From positions 10,001 through 74,000 of the forward strand of contig JADJVN010000029.1 of NCBI GenBank assembly GCA_016710585.1: 64,000 bases of DNA, written 5' to 3'. The notes under the pieces are model-generated. The model was not told the DNA's origin. It made no database searches and saw only the letters and a list, made by a program, of their open reading frames with translations. Both the position numbers and the translations under genes were made by a program. This document shows, piece by piece, positions 54,851 to 63,668 of this stretch; position 1 is the first letter of the stretch, and each line of letters opens with the position of its first letter. The DNA comes from Saprospiraceae bacterium. GTDB lineage: Bacteria; Bacteroidota; Bacteroidia; Chitinophagales; Saprospiraceae.

Positions 54851-55132
54851 AAAGATTGCAATCACATTTTTGTTCCCAATGTATTTAGTCCAAATGGAGA
54901 TGGATTGAATGATAAATTTGAAATATTTGGAGAAGGTATCGAATCCTTATATGTTGAAATTTATTCTAGATGGGGAGAGCTTTTGTTTAAGTCGGATCAG
55001 CTCAATGTATTTTGGGATGGTACTGTCAGGGGCGAACTTGCTATGCCTGGAACATATGTATATGTAATTAAGGCTAGCTTTAGTTGGGAGCCATCGGTTG
55101 TGCTTACTGGGGATGTGAATTTATTGCGGTAG
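54719..55132 (+). CDS. T9SS type B sorting domain end of the secreted protease (out of frame with the main part)
   Basis: The frame encodes a last repeat (VDTLLCIGQNLIIKNRIYNEEGNY...QCDSF), then the gliding-motility-associated C-terminal domain: FVPNVFSPNGDGLNDKFEIFG, VEIYSRWGELLFKS, VFWDGTVRGELAMPGTYVYVI and the end VLTGDVNLLR. This is a CTD of type B, read by the type IX secretion machinery to move the protein across the outer membrane. The frame is not an independent gene: its apparent first codon is GTG in the middle of a repeat unit. One added T at 54713-54718 fuses it to the preceding frame. Confidence 0.85.
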   Translation: MDTLLCIGQNLIIKNRIYNEEGNYIDTLIGQNQCDSFVSTIIKLKDCNHIFVPNVFSPNGDGLNDKFEIFGEGIESLYVEIYSRWGELLFKSDQLNVFWDGTVRGELAMPGTYVYVIKASFSWEPSVVLTGDVNLLR

Positions 55133-55189
55133 AATGTAAAATTAATTTCAATATTAATATAGAGCATGTGAATAATAAAAAATAAAACA

Positions 55190-56842
55190 ATGAACCTGAC
55201 TAAAATAAATTTATTACTATTTTTACTAATTACACATATCTATTCTTATTCCCAACTCGACTTCCACAATGAAATATATTACACTAAAGTCGGAGGTGAT
55301 TTAGTTTCTTCCAGTCAAAACTTAAGTAGTTTTAATTTTAACAGTGGACAAAATAGCACTACTGGTGGCATTCTTGGAGGAGCAGGAGTCTACTTCCCCG
55401 TTATGGATAGTTATGGCAACAATCTTTGGGTTCATTTGACTTGGCTGAAGCCTGATCCCAATGGAAATAATGTTGGAGCAAATGTCCCCTCCACAAATAA
55501 AGAGGCAACTAATGTGTATTTCACAACAAAATCAATAGGAGGTTGGACAGGATTTTTATATGAAATTGAAATATATCTAGATCAAAACCAAACAGGAACT
55601 CGAGCAAATAAGCTCAATGGTTTATTTCCGACTACTGTCAAAGCAGCAAGTGTTGAGTTTTTAACTACGAACTTTCCAGGCTATACTTTTACTGAATTGG
55701 TCAATTTCAATATTCTTGATAATAATTCCAGCGGTTGGTTTTTAGATAGTATAAATTTCTCTGGAAAAAATTTGAAGAGCAATCCTGGTTTTTCATCAAC
55801 GAAAAATTTTAGCTCTGCAGGTTCAGTCGCAGGATTTACACCTTCATTTCCTTTTGGATCAAAAGATATCTATGCAGTTAGTCTCGCTATGGGGACAGAT
55901 TACTCAGAATTTATGATGTCCGCTTCTAATGTATCAAGATTTTTATATGGATATGAATGCCCTGGACTTAATGTGGGTCAAGGGGCCCAAGCCATGACAC
56001 TTTCATTTGGAGTTCCCTTAAAAACTGATAGCTGCAATATTACAATTTTAAAAGAATGTATGCCCTCTGGAATGATAAAATTAACAGCAGTAGATTATTT
56101 GAATCAAGTGATTCAAGCAAATTACAAACATGAAATATTATGGAATATTTTCCAAAAAGGCGAAACCAAACCGACCCAACTATTCAATAAAAATCCAATA
56201 GATGTACAAAATGGAACTCGATTTGAATGTACTTCAAAAAAATATTCTTGGAAGCCAAATCTTCCTAAAACAAAGGTACTTGCTGATGTATGCAAACAGA
56301 TCATACAAGACACCGTAACTTCTGAATGTCATGGTCCTTGTGATGATTTTGACCTAATACTATCCTCGTGTGAAGATGATTATGATAAAGCAAACGCATT
56401 GCAATTTCCTGATCCAATTTGTGTTTCCATCTGTGGCCCAACGTGTGATTATTACATTGCATTGTTCACAAAAAATGGACAACTTATTGACCCAAAGGAG
56501 TATGATATCACCTGGTCAAATCATAAAAAAGGAGCGTTTGTACATTTAATGGGATCTTACTATAATCATATATCGTGTGTTGTAAAAAAAGGTGATTGCA
56601 CATGGTATGGAAGATATATAGAAAGCTGTGCAAATTATTCAAATTATACAAATAATGCACAAGCAAGAAATAAGATTCCTAATAAAATGACTAGATTTGA
56701 ATTAAAAGATTTTCTAGAACAAAACATTACCTACAAACTATTCAATGTATTAGGTCAATTGCAATCTAAAAATAATATGGTTTCTGGTTATTACATTTTA
56801 TCTGATGGAATAAATTATAGAAATTTATATATAGTCCATTAA
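55190..56842 (+). CDS. Secreted protein of unknown function with T9SS type A-like end
   Basis: A 550-residue protein with a signal peptide (LLLFLLITHIYSYSQ). The N-terminal half (TTGGILGGAGVYFPVMDSYGNNLWVHLTWLKPDP, FTTKSIGGWTGFLYEIEIYLDQNQ) is beta-rich and unfamiliar. The middle is rich in cysteines in paired positions (KECMPSGMIKL, CHGPCDDFDLILSSCEDD, CVSICGPTCDYYI), suggesting disulfides. The end, ITYKLFNVLGQLQSKN...SGYYILSDG...NLYIVH, has the form of a degenerate type A sorting domain. The gene is 57 bases after the protease gene and just before another T9SS cargo gene. No catalytic motif is visible. Confidence 0.7.
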   Translation: MNLTKINLLLFLLITHIYSYSQLDFHNEIYYTKVGGDLVSSSQNLSSFNFNSGQNSTTGGILGGAGVYFPVMDSYGNNLWVHLTWLKPDPNGNNVGANVPSTNKEATNVYFTTKSIGGWTGFLYEIEIYLDQNQTGTRANKLNGLFPTTVKAASVEFLTTNFPGYTFTELVNFNILDNNSSGWFLDSINFSGKNLKSNPGFSSTKNFSSAGSVAGFTPSFPFGSKDIYAVSLAMGTDYSEFMMSASNVSRFLYGYECPGLNVGQGAQAMTLSFGVPLKTDSCNITILKECMPSGMIKLTAVDYLNQVIQANYKHEILWNIFQKGETKPTQLFNKNPIDVQNGTRFECTSKKYSWKPNLPKTKVLADVCKQIIQDTVTSECHGPCDDFDLILSSCEDDYDKANALQFPDPICVSICGPTCDYYIALFTKNGQLIDPKEYDITWSNHKKGAFVHLMGSYYNHISCVVKKGDCTWYGRYIESCANYSNYTNNAQARNKIPNKMTRFELKDFLEQNITYKLFNVLGQLQSKNNMVSGYYILSDGINYRNLYIVH

Positions 56843-56908
56843 TATAAATTATTATGACAATATAAATCTACTTGTTATGAATACAATAAGCAAACATTAA
56901 AAAAAATC

Positions 56909-57766
56909 ATGACTAGGGTGAATTTTATATCATTTCAATTCATTAATAGAATAAGATTGTCTTACTTAAAATTGGTTGCATTTAGAATTGTCATCCTTTA
57001 TTTTTTTTTGATTCCAAATTTATTTTTTGCTCAAAACTCATGCTTTTATTCATTTAACTTTACTTTTGGGAGCAAAAGTGCTGTGAGTTTAATTCCTCAA
57101 AACGGAGGTAGAACTAGCCAATTCTATAATATTAATGGGTTTACTTGGGAAGCTTGGATTAAATTGAATGGACCAATAAGAAATCAAAGTGTAATTATTG
57201 CAACTGAAGATCAACCACTTTTTCATGATATAATTTTAGGATTTGGTTGGGGAAATACTCCAAATGCACTTTCCTTTTTAGTATCAGATGATGGTTTCGC
57301 AAATAGAACTATTAATGTTGAATCTCCACAAAATTTAGTCATCAACAGATGGTATCATGTAGCTGCTGTTTGTGATTATGATGGAAAAAAGATGCATTTA
57401 TATTTGGATGGAAATTTATTGAACACTCAAAATTTACCTTCCTATATTACAGACCACAGATTAGCATCAAACCATGAAACTCATATTGGCAACTTATCTC
57501 CTTGGGCTAGAAGCACATTAGGTGATTTTGGTATAAATGCAGATATTGATGAAATACGATTTTGGAAAACAGTGCGAAGTCAAAAGCAAATTCAAGACAA
57601 CATGAATCTTTGTTTTCCAGACACTACAGGATTGGTAGCATTTTTTAAAGCTGATGAAGCTAGGGGATCAATTTCTAAAAACGAGACAAATTCAAATTTT
57701 ATGGAAACCTGGAGCGGTCTGGATGGAGTTTTGGAGTGCCAACACTTGATTGTGAGCTTAGTTTAA
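56909..57766 (+). CDS. Secreted LamG-domain protein, N-terminal part (frameshifted)
   Basis: A long N-terminus leads to a signal segment (FRIVILYFFLIPNLFFAQN) and then a LamG/concanavalin-like lectin domain: FTWEAWIKLNGPIRNQSVII, LVINRWYHVAAVCDYDGKKMHLYLDGNLL and INADIDEIRFWKTVRSQKQIQDNM. Such domains bind carbohydrate or protein at the surface. After GLVAFFKADEARGSI the frame fails near 57725-57742 and the protein goes on in the next frame with PTLDCELSLKTKI. The last dozen residues before the stop are therefore spurious. The complete gene runs to 59805. Confidence 0.8.
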   Translation: MTRVNFISFQFINRIRLSYLKLVAFRIVILYFFLIPNLFFAQNSCFYSFNFTFGSKSAVSLIPQNGGRTSQFYNINGFTWEAWIKLNGPIRNQSVIIATEDQPLFHDIILGFGWGNTPNALSFLVSDDGFANRTINVESPQNLVINRWYHVAAVCDYDGKKMHLYLDGNLLNTQNLPSYITDHRLASNHETHIGNLSPWARSTLGDFGINADIDEIRFWKTVRSQKQIQDNMNLCFPDTTGLVAFFKADEARGSISKNETNSNFMETWSGLDGVLECQHLIVSLV

Positions 57767-58152
57767 AGACTAAAATTACAAAAAAATTATGTGATGTTCA
57801 GAGATATTTAACATTTGATAAATCAGGAACATATGAAATAAAATATACAACAAAAAAAGGTTGTGATAGTACAGTATTTCTAGATTTAACATTATCTAAC
57901 AGTTACAAAGTCTGGCTCTATAACACAATTTGTGAAGGGCAAATTTATAAAGGCTACTCTAAATCTGGTGAATATTTCATTGATAGTTTAAAAAATTCAG
58001 CCGGATGTGATAGTATAATTAATATAGCCCTGACAGTTACTCCAGCGATTATAAACTCTAAAATAATCGACTTATGTGAAGGACAAGTTTACAAGAATTA
58101 CAATAAGTCAGGTTTATATAGAGATACCTTTAAAACTGTTCTGGGGATGTGA
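57736..58152 (+). CDS. LamG/CEG-repeat secreted protein, middle part (frameshifted)
   Basis: This frame carries the first three repeat units (YLTFDKSGTYEIKY...GCDST; ICEGQIYKGYSKSGEYF...GCDSI; LCEGQVYKNYNKSGLYRDTF...). A G4 tract at 58143-58146 has one G too many: with three, the third repeat ends in GCDSIEITNL as expected. Between 58153 and 58272 the sequence needs at least two further single-base changes to restore SLCQGQSYKGYSKSGFYSD. Breaks are more crowded here than elsewhere in the window. It is not an independent gene; its apparent first codon lies within the LamG-to-repeat linker. Confidence 0.75.
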   Translation: MPTLDCELSLKTKITKKLCDVQRYLTFDKSGTYEIKYTTKKGCDSTVFLDLTLSNSYKVWLYNTICEGQIYKGYSKSGEYFIDSLKNSAGCDSIINIALTVTPAIINSKIIDLCEGQVYKNYNKSGLYRDTFKTVLGM

Positions 58153-59330
58153 CAGTATTGAAATAACAAACTTGACATTTCATTCAATTTATAATGATAC
58201 TCTTACAAATTAGTTTATGTCAAGGTCAAAGTTATAAAGGTTATTCAAAAAGCAGGATTTTATTCTGACACTATGACTACTATTAATGGATGCGATAGTA
58301 TCCAGAATTTGGATATTACTATTTTTATGAGTAAATCAAATAATTTAACTACAAATATTTGCGAAGGTGAGTCATATTACGGGTATACTAAAAGTGGGAT
58401 TTATAAAGATACATTCATGATTTCAAATGGATGCGATAGTATTCGTATATTGGATTTAATGGTAATTCCAAAATATGAGCATTTTATTACACAAATCATA
58501 TGTGAAGGCTCCAGTTATAATGGGCATAAGGTTTCTGGAATTTATATTGATACGTTTCAATCTATTTTGTCTTGTGACAGTATTGTCAAATTGAATTTAT
58601 CAGTAACTCCAATTTATAAAATATTTCAAAAGATTGATTTATGTGAAGGACAAAATTACAATGGACATAATCAAACTGGGATTTATGTCGATACATTTAA
58701 TAGTATTTCAGGATGTGATAGTATATTGAATACAGAATTAATATTCCATCCGGTGTCTAGTAGCAATACAAGCTTTAATCTGTGTGAAGGAGAATCCTAT
58801 CAGGGTCATTCTAGATCTGGAATTTATATTGATACATTCCAATCTACTTTTGGTTGTGGTAGTCTAGCAATTCTGGAGATTAATTTTTACCCAAAACATC
58901 AATCTAATCTTGAAATATCATTATGTTTTGGAGAAAAATTCAATGGTCATTCAAACCAAGGAATCTATATCGATTCATCCGCCTCAATTCATGGATGCGA
59001 TAGTATATTAATTTTAGATTTAAAGATTAATCCAATCTATAATTTAACAAATTCTATATCAATTTGTGAAGGAGAAAATTATCTCGGCCATGCCAAATCT
59101 GGATTTTATATTGATTCATTTAAGACTTCACTTGGATGTGATAGCATCATTAATGTAAACTTGAAAGTTAATCCAAATCAAGTTAGCAAGCAAAATGTAT
59201 TCTTATGTCCAGACCAATTTGTATTAATCCAAGGAAATATAATTAATAGTCCAGGAATATATCATGATACCCTACAATCAAGTTTATCATGTGATAGCAT
59301 CGTCATCCTAGATTTAAAATATGCAAATCC
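57800..59330 (+). repeat. Array of about 11 protein repeats of roughly 47 residues (141 bp), CEGxxYxGhxxSGIYxDTFxSxxGCDSI type
   Basis: Units share a first Cys followed by Glu-Gly, a Tyr-x-Gly strand, SGIY.DTF, and a second Cys in GCDSI, then a 15-20-residue hydrophobic linker with LNL or LDL. Examples begin at ICEGSSYNGH, LCEGQNYNGH, LCEGESYQGH and ICEGENYLGH. DNA copies are diverged, so the array is old and under protein-level selection. The paired Cys suggest one disulfide per unit. Confidence 0.8.
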
Positions 59331-59805
59331 TTATTTTTTAGCACCTGATACCATTGTGTGCCAAACTAATGAGATTACTTTATTTCCTCAAGGCCAATTA
59401 TTGCAATGGCCTGACAATTCAACTAATCCAGTAAAAAGGTTCTCTGAAAGCGTGACTTATTGGGCAAAAATTATTGATGAACATGGATGTGAATTATTAG
59501 ATAGTATCACTATACAATTCAATTCTAATTATTTTATTCCAAATGTTTTTAGTCCAAATTATGATGGCTTGAATGACTACTTTTTTCCAATCATAGACGA
59601 AGAAAATATTGAAAAATTTCTCTTTACTATTTTTGATCGTTGGGGAAACTTATTATACTCAACAACTGATCCGAAAGCTAAAGGTTGGGATGGATCCTTC
59701 AAAGGGAAAGAAGTTAATCCAGGTGTTTATGTTTATTACTGTGAAATTCAATCTACATATTGTCCAAAAATAATTTTAAAAGGAGATGTTACTTTGTTGA
59801 GATAA
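58273..59805 (+). CDS. CEG-repeat secreted protein, C-terminal part with T9SS type B sorting domain
   Basis: A 510-residue frame, beginning inside a repeat unit (TTINGCDSIQNLDI). Seven further well-kept units follow, then a more divergent one (LCPDQFVLIQGNIINSPGIY...SCDSI), a linker VCQTNEITLFPQGQLLQWPDN resembling a PKD/Ig-like strand pair, and the type B sorting domain: YFIPNVFSPNYDGLNDYFFP, FTIFDRWGNLLYSTTD, KGWDGSFKGKEVNPGVYVYYC and the end KGDVTLLR. The complete gene (56909-59805) would make a surface protein of about 960 residues with a LamG head on a stalk of repeats, presumably exported by the type IX system. Confidence 0.85.
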   Translation: MTTINGCDSIQNLDITIFMSKSNNLTTNICEGESYYGYTKSGIYKDTFMISNGCDSIRILDLMVIPKYEHFITQIICEGSSYNGHKVSGIYIDTFQSILSCDSIVKLNLSVTPIYKIFQKIDLCEGQNYNGHNQTGIYVDTFNSISGCDSILNTELIFHPVSSSNTSFNLCEGESYQGHSRSGIYIDTFQSTFGCGSLAILEINFYPKHQSNLEISLCFGEKFNGHSNQGIYIDSSASIHGCDSILILDLKINPIYNLTNSISICEGENYLGHAKSGFYIDSFKTSLGCDSIINVNLKVNPNQVSKQNVFLCPDQFVLIQGNIINSPGIYHDTLQSSLSCDSIVILDLKYANPYFLAPDTIVCQTNEITLFPQGQLLQWPDNSTNPVKRFSESVTYWAKIIDEHGCELLDSITIQFNSNYFIPNVFSPNYDGLNDYFFPIIDEENIEKFLFTIFDRWGNLLYSTTDPKAKGWDGSFKGKEVNPGVYVYYCEIQSTYCPKIILKGDVTLLR

Positions 59806-59850
59806 AATAAATTTATTATCTTTATATTAATCGGTAGGAACTACTGGTTG

Positions 59851-60176
59851 AATTTGTAAATCTAATTATCACATAATCCAATTCTCCCATTAACTCATTA
59901 GAATTAATCCGTGTTCATCCATTAATCTGTTTAATCCGTGATTCTAACTTTTATTGGTGACTTAAACTAACATGGCGTATGAATGAGGTTTAGTCCCTAC
60001 GGGACAAATCTTACGTTTTATGACATGTTCTACCAATGTGAAGTCCCTACTGGACAATAATTCTGCTTTACACTAAATCTTAGTATTTGCAAATTAATTA
60101 TCTCATAATCCAATTCTCTCATTAACTCATTAGAATTAATCAGTGTTCATCCGTTACTCGTTTAATCCGTGATTCT
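59851..60176. repeat. Duplicated intergenic element with short palindromes in a 451-bp gene-free stretch (59806-60256)
   Basis: About 95 bp at 59851-59945 recur at 60084-60176 with roughly 90 percent identity; both include TTAACTCATTAGAATTAAT and TTTAATCCGTGATTCT. Between them, GTCCCTACGGGAC (59993-60005) and GTCCCTACTGGAC (60043-60055) form 13-bp palindromes 50 bp apart, the second with one mismatch. Past the second copy, ATTTGCAAAT-type units repeat up to about 60220. No coding frame is convincing. Confidence 0.75.
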
Positions 60177-60256
60177 GGCTTTTTGATTTGCAAATTTGCA
60201 AATTATGCTCATTTGCAAATTCATTCTCAAATTCTACACATTCTCACATTAACTAA

Positions 60257-61564
60257 TTAACTTTTTTTAATCAATTTCCCAAGATCAGATTTAAGTGAAT
60301 TTGGCAACACACTTTTTTTAACTTCTATTATTGTTTCCCATAAAAAGATCAGGGCTACAAGAAAATAAACAAAGGTAGATAAAGCATAGCCATAGGTAGC
60401 TCCAATGATTCCGTATTGATCTGAAAAATATGGAATAGTAAAAAACAAACTGATCTCAAAGATTAGGATGAGTGAAATATATTTGTATAATTTATCTTTT
60501 ACAAATAAAGTAATCGCCATAAAATATGCAATTACTTTGAAGACATCACCTATTGTCTGAAATAAAAATAATGGCTCCATCGGTTTGAATGCAGGACTTA
60601 ATATAATTAGTATAATCAAATCACGACATAGCCAAATGAGAAAAGAAAAAATAATTACCAATGGGATCAGTCGTTTAAATCCTTTGCGAACTTCTCTTAT
60701 GAACATGTATTGATCTGATTTCAATTCAATTAATTTAGGAACATAATATATTCCAATAAAAGTAATAAGAATTGACATGTACCGTTCAGACAATAACATC
60801 ATTGCTGTCCAAATTCCCGCAGTTTCTTGATTGAATTTATGCTCTAAACCTGAGCGAATCATCATCAAATTATACGGATTCACCATGATGATCAACATAC
60901 TCGGTATAAATGCTATCATTAATTTTAAAAACTCCTTATTCCACTTCGGATAAAATAAATCACGAGAAAACCAAGCTTCATTTTTCAAAAATAAATAAAA
61001 AATAAACATCAAAAACTGAGTCAACAGCAAAGCAAAAAGAATACCATGGATTCTGTATTGAAATATAAGTGCTAATATTGTAACTAGACTTAAACATGCA
61101 ACTACTATATTGGCAATAGCATATTTTTTTATTTTTTGGAGACTATTTAATGTGGCTTGAAAATGATAATTGTAGGAAGCAAAGATGAGTAATACAGCTT
61201 GAATGATGAATAAATAATTATATTCACTTCGATTCATAATTTTGCTCCCAATAGAATTGTAACACACTACTGTAATCAATACCACTATTGCTCCCAAAAT
61301 TAATGAACTCGACAATGCAGTTCGAACTATTTCTTTGACTTTTTCTGCATTCTCTTTGTGTTCCGAGACTTGTCTCACTAAACCATTTCCTAAAAGTCCT
61401 GTACCAACTAATACCAACAAACTTTGATAAGCTGAGAACTGACCGTTTATAAATGTTCCATTAGGTCCAATTATAGTAGATGTAATTTTTGTTATTATCA
61501 GTCCCACCAATATTGTGATAGCTGTTGAAATGGCAGATTGAGAAATTGTTTTATAGAAATTCAA
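60257..61564 (-). CDS. Wzx-like oligosaccharide flippase
   Basis: A 435-residue protein, almost all membrane helices (12 or more), starting SAISTAITILVGLIITKITSTIIGPNGTFINGQFSAY, the N-terminal pattern of the polysaccharide-export/MOP flippase family. It fits O-antigen flippases of the WzxE-like type. It would turn lipid-linked repeat units from the cytoplasmic to the periplasmic face. It stands apart from the glycosyltransferase operon at 41-50 kb, separated by three large secreted-protein genes, but could serve it. It is flanked by the repeat element on its 3' side. Confidence 0.85.
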   Translation of the reverse strand: MNFYKTISQSAISTAITILVGLIITKITSTIIGPNGTFINGQFSAYQSLLVLVGTGLLGNGLVRQVSEHKENAEKVKEIVRTALSSSLILGAIVVLITVVCYNSIGSKIMNRSEYNYLFIIQAVLLIFASYNYHFQATLNSLQKIKKYAIANIVVACLSLVTILALIFQYRIHGILFALLLTQFLMFIFYLFLKNEAWFSRDLFYPKWNKEFLKLMIAFIPSMLIIMVNPYNLMMIRSGLEHKFNQETAGIWTAMMLLSERYMSILITFIGIYYVPKLIELKSDQYMFIREVRKGFKRLIPLVIIFSFLIWLCRDLIILIILSPAFKPMEPLFLFQTIGDVFKVIAYFMAITLFVKDKLYKYISLILIFEISLFFTIPYFSDQYGIIGATYGYALSTFVYFLVALIFLWETIIEVKKSVLPNSLKSDLGKLIKKS

Positions 61565-61691
61565 AGTATTTGCTTAAAAAATCAAATGCAAAGATGACGC
61601 ATAATAACGAATTCCAAATGGCTATTATTTGACATTTTATACTCCATTTAAATAAAATGCCTATATTTAAGCAAAATATGGTGCTTCGCAA

Positions 61692-63668
61692 ATGAAAACT
61701 TTAAAATATTTATTAGCATTACATATAATAACAATATTTAACATACAGGTTATCAATTCGCAAGGTTGTGGTAGTATCTCTGCCAATGCTGGTCCCGATC
61801 AGTTCACCTGCGATCCTTCGATGCCTATTCAATTAATGGGAAGCACTTCTGCGACAATGTTTACCTGGACTCCAGAAACTTATCTGAGTGACCCAAGTGC
61901 CTTAGATCCTTTTGTCAATGCACCTCCTGGAATCTATAAATATATCCTTACAGCAAAAGGAATTTCGACAACCAACCTTATCAATAATGGTGATTTCGAA
62001 GCAGGAAATACTGGCTTTTCTTCAAGTTATGCCTATAGTTCAGATCTCAATGCTGAGGGTAGATACTATGTTGGACCTGATCCTAGTGCTACACATCCCG
62101 GTTTTAGTCCTTGTCCTGATTATTCCGGAGGAGGAAATCAAATCATCGTCAATGCATCTGTTAGTGCAGGGCTTAGTTTTTGGTGTCAAACAGTGAGCGT
62201 TATTCCTGGTAAAATGTATATTTTTAGTTTTCAATTGCAAAATGTGGTTGCAGCAAATCCAGGTCAAATTAATGTGACTTTCAATGGAGCTAGTGTAGGG
62301 AATATTTCAGCTGGAGGAGTATGCAATTGGACAATGTTTGAATATTGTTTTACAGCTACGACAGCATCAATAAATATATGTTTACGTGAAATGACAGGTA
62401 TTGCTGGGGGCAATGACTTTGCAGTAGATGATATCAGTCTTTTTGAAAAATGTGAGGACAAAGATGAAGTCATTGTAGAAATTGTAGACCTTAAAGCATT
62501 GATCAGTATTCCAAAAATTCCGGAATGCTCATCAGAGCCTTTTACTTTAAAAGGTAATGGCTCTTCTCTTGGTGCTAATGTAAAATGGGAATGGTCTGCA
62601 ACAAATGGAGGGCGAATCGTTAGCACAAATGGTCAAGAAGCCACTGGTAAAGGTTCTGGTACTTATAAGCTTAAAGTGATCTACCAAAATGGTCTCAATA
62701 GATGTGAAAAAGAAGTCGAAATAGAAGTGCATATAGATGATGATCTCATCGGTGAAGTTTTTATTGATGGTGAAGCCACTTGCAATTTTGATACTGTCAT
62801 GCTCAGCGTCAATATCTCCAATGGAAGTGGAAACTATACTTATTTCTGGTCTCCTAGTTCTGCTATAACTAGAGGTCAAGGCAAATCTACTGCATTCACT
62901 GTTTCACCTGGTAGGTTTGGTATCCTGGTCATCGATAAAATCACAGGATGCGAATTCGAACAAATATTCAATGTAGAAGGTGATACCATTGGCCCCAAAG
63001 GGGCTATACTTGGTGATTCTCTCATCACTTGTGATAAAAATATTGCATTGCTCAATGCCAATCTTCAAGACACAAACAAATATTCTTTTCAATGGATTTT
63101 GCCCGATAAATCCACACAATCTAAAACCAATATTAATTCAAGTCTAACTGGTAGATATCAATTAATTATCATCGATAAAAATACACTGTGTTCAGATACC
63201 AGTTCCCATCTCATTGCTGAGAATAAAAACATTCCTTCATTTAGTTTTGGAAATGATCTCACCATTGATTGTAAAAATACTAGTGTCAATGTTCAAGCTA
63301 ATCAAACTGGTAATGGAAAATTTATCTACCAATGGACTTTCCCTGATGGCTCAACTGCTCTCGACAGTTCATTGCAAAATAAAAACTTAGCTCAAGGTGG
63401 TCTCGTCATCCTCAATGTAAAAAATCTTATCAATGGATGTGATGATGTGGATTCTATCATGATTCGCGATCTTAGGAAAATTCCATCTGTCGATGCAGGT
63501 CAAAACAATACCATCACTTGTAAAAATACCAGCATCACACTTCAAGGTTCTTCCAATCTTTCTAACATGGCTTCTGTCATTTGGAAAATGAAAATGGAAC
63601 CATCATCAATAATCAAAACAATAATATCGTCACTGTCTCTCAGTCTGGAAAATACTTTTTTACAGTAA
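61692..63668 (+). CDS. Very large secreted PKD/Ig-repeat adhesin-like protein, N-terminal part (frameshifted)
   Basis: The signal peptide (LKYLLALHIITIFNIQVINSQG) is followed by SANAGPDQFTCDPSMPIQLMGS, a first PKD/Ig-like unit, then a carbohydrate-binding-like domain with LINNGDFEAGNTGFSSSYAYS and ICLREMTGIAGGNDFAVDDISLF. From about residue 270, repeats of roughly 75 residues start with (T)CDK/TCKN and contain YQWTFPDGST-like strands (ITCDKNIALL, IDCKNTSVNV, ITCKNTSITL). The frame breaks at an A4 tract (63585-63588); one added A gives KNENGTIINNQ and the following part. TATATTTA at 61662-61669 is a near -7 element. The sorting signal would be beyond the window end. Confidence 0.8.
   Translation: MKTLKYLLALHIITIFNIQVINSQGCGSISANAGPDQFTCDPSMPIQLMGSTSATMFTWTPETYLSDPSALDPFVNAPPGIYKYILTAKGISTTNLINNGDFEAGNTGFSSSYAYSSDLNAEGRYYVGPDPSATHPGFSPCPDYSGGGNQIIVNASVSAGLSFWCQTVSVIPGKMYIFSFQLQNVVAANPGQINVTFNGASVGNISAGGVCNWTMFEYCFTATTASINICLREMTGIAGGNDFAVDDISLFEKCEDKDEVIVEIVDLKALISIPKIPECSSEPFTLKGNGSSLGANVKWEWSATNGGRIVSTNGQEATGKGSGTYKLKVIYQNGLNRCEKEVEIEVHIDDDLIGEVFIDGEATCNFDTVMLSVNISNGSGNYTYFWSPSSAITRGQGKSTAFTVSPGRFGILVIDKITGCEFEQIFNVEGDTIGPKGAILGDSLITCDKNIALLNANLQDTNKYSFQWILPDKSTQSKTNINSSLTGRYQLIIIDKNTLCSDTSSHLIAENKNIPSFSFGNDLTIDCKNTSVNVQANQTGNGKFIYQWTFPDGSTALDSSLQNKNLAQGGLVILNVKNLINGCDDVDSIMIRDLRKIPSVDAGQNNTITCKNTSITLQGSSNLSNMASVIWKMKMEPSSIIKTIISSLSLSLENTFLQ

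Noticed and set aside
59851..60176. CRISPR array suggested by repeated intergenic sequence
   Set aside because: Only two long, imperfect copies with no regular spacing and no cas genes.
61912..63119. Several minus- and plus-strand open frames inside the PKD/Ig-repeat gene
   Set aside because: They are shadows of a repetitive coding region, without start signals or recognisable sequence.
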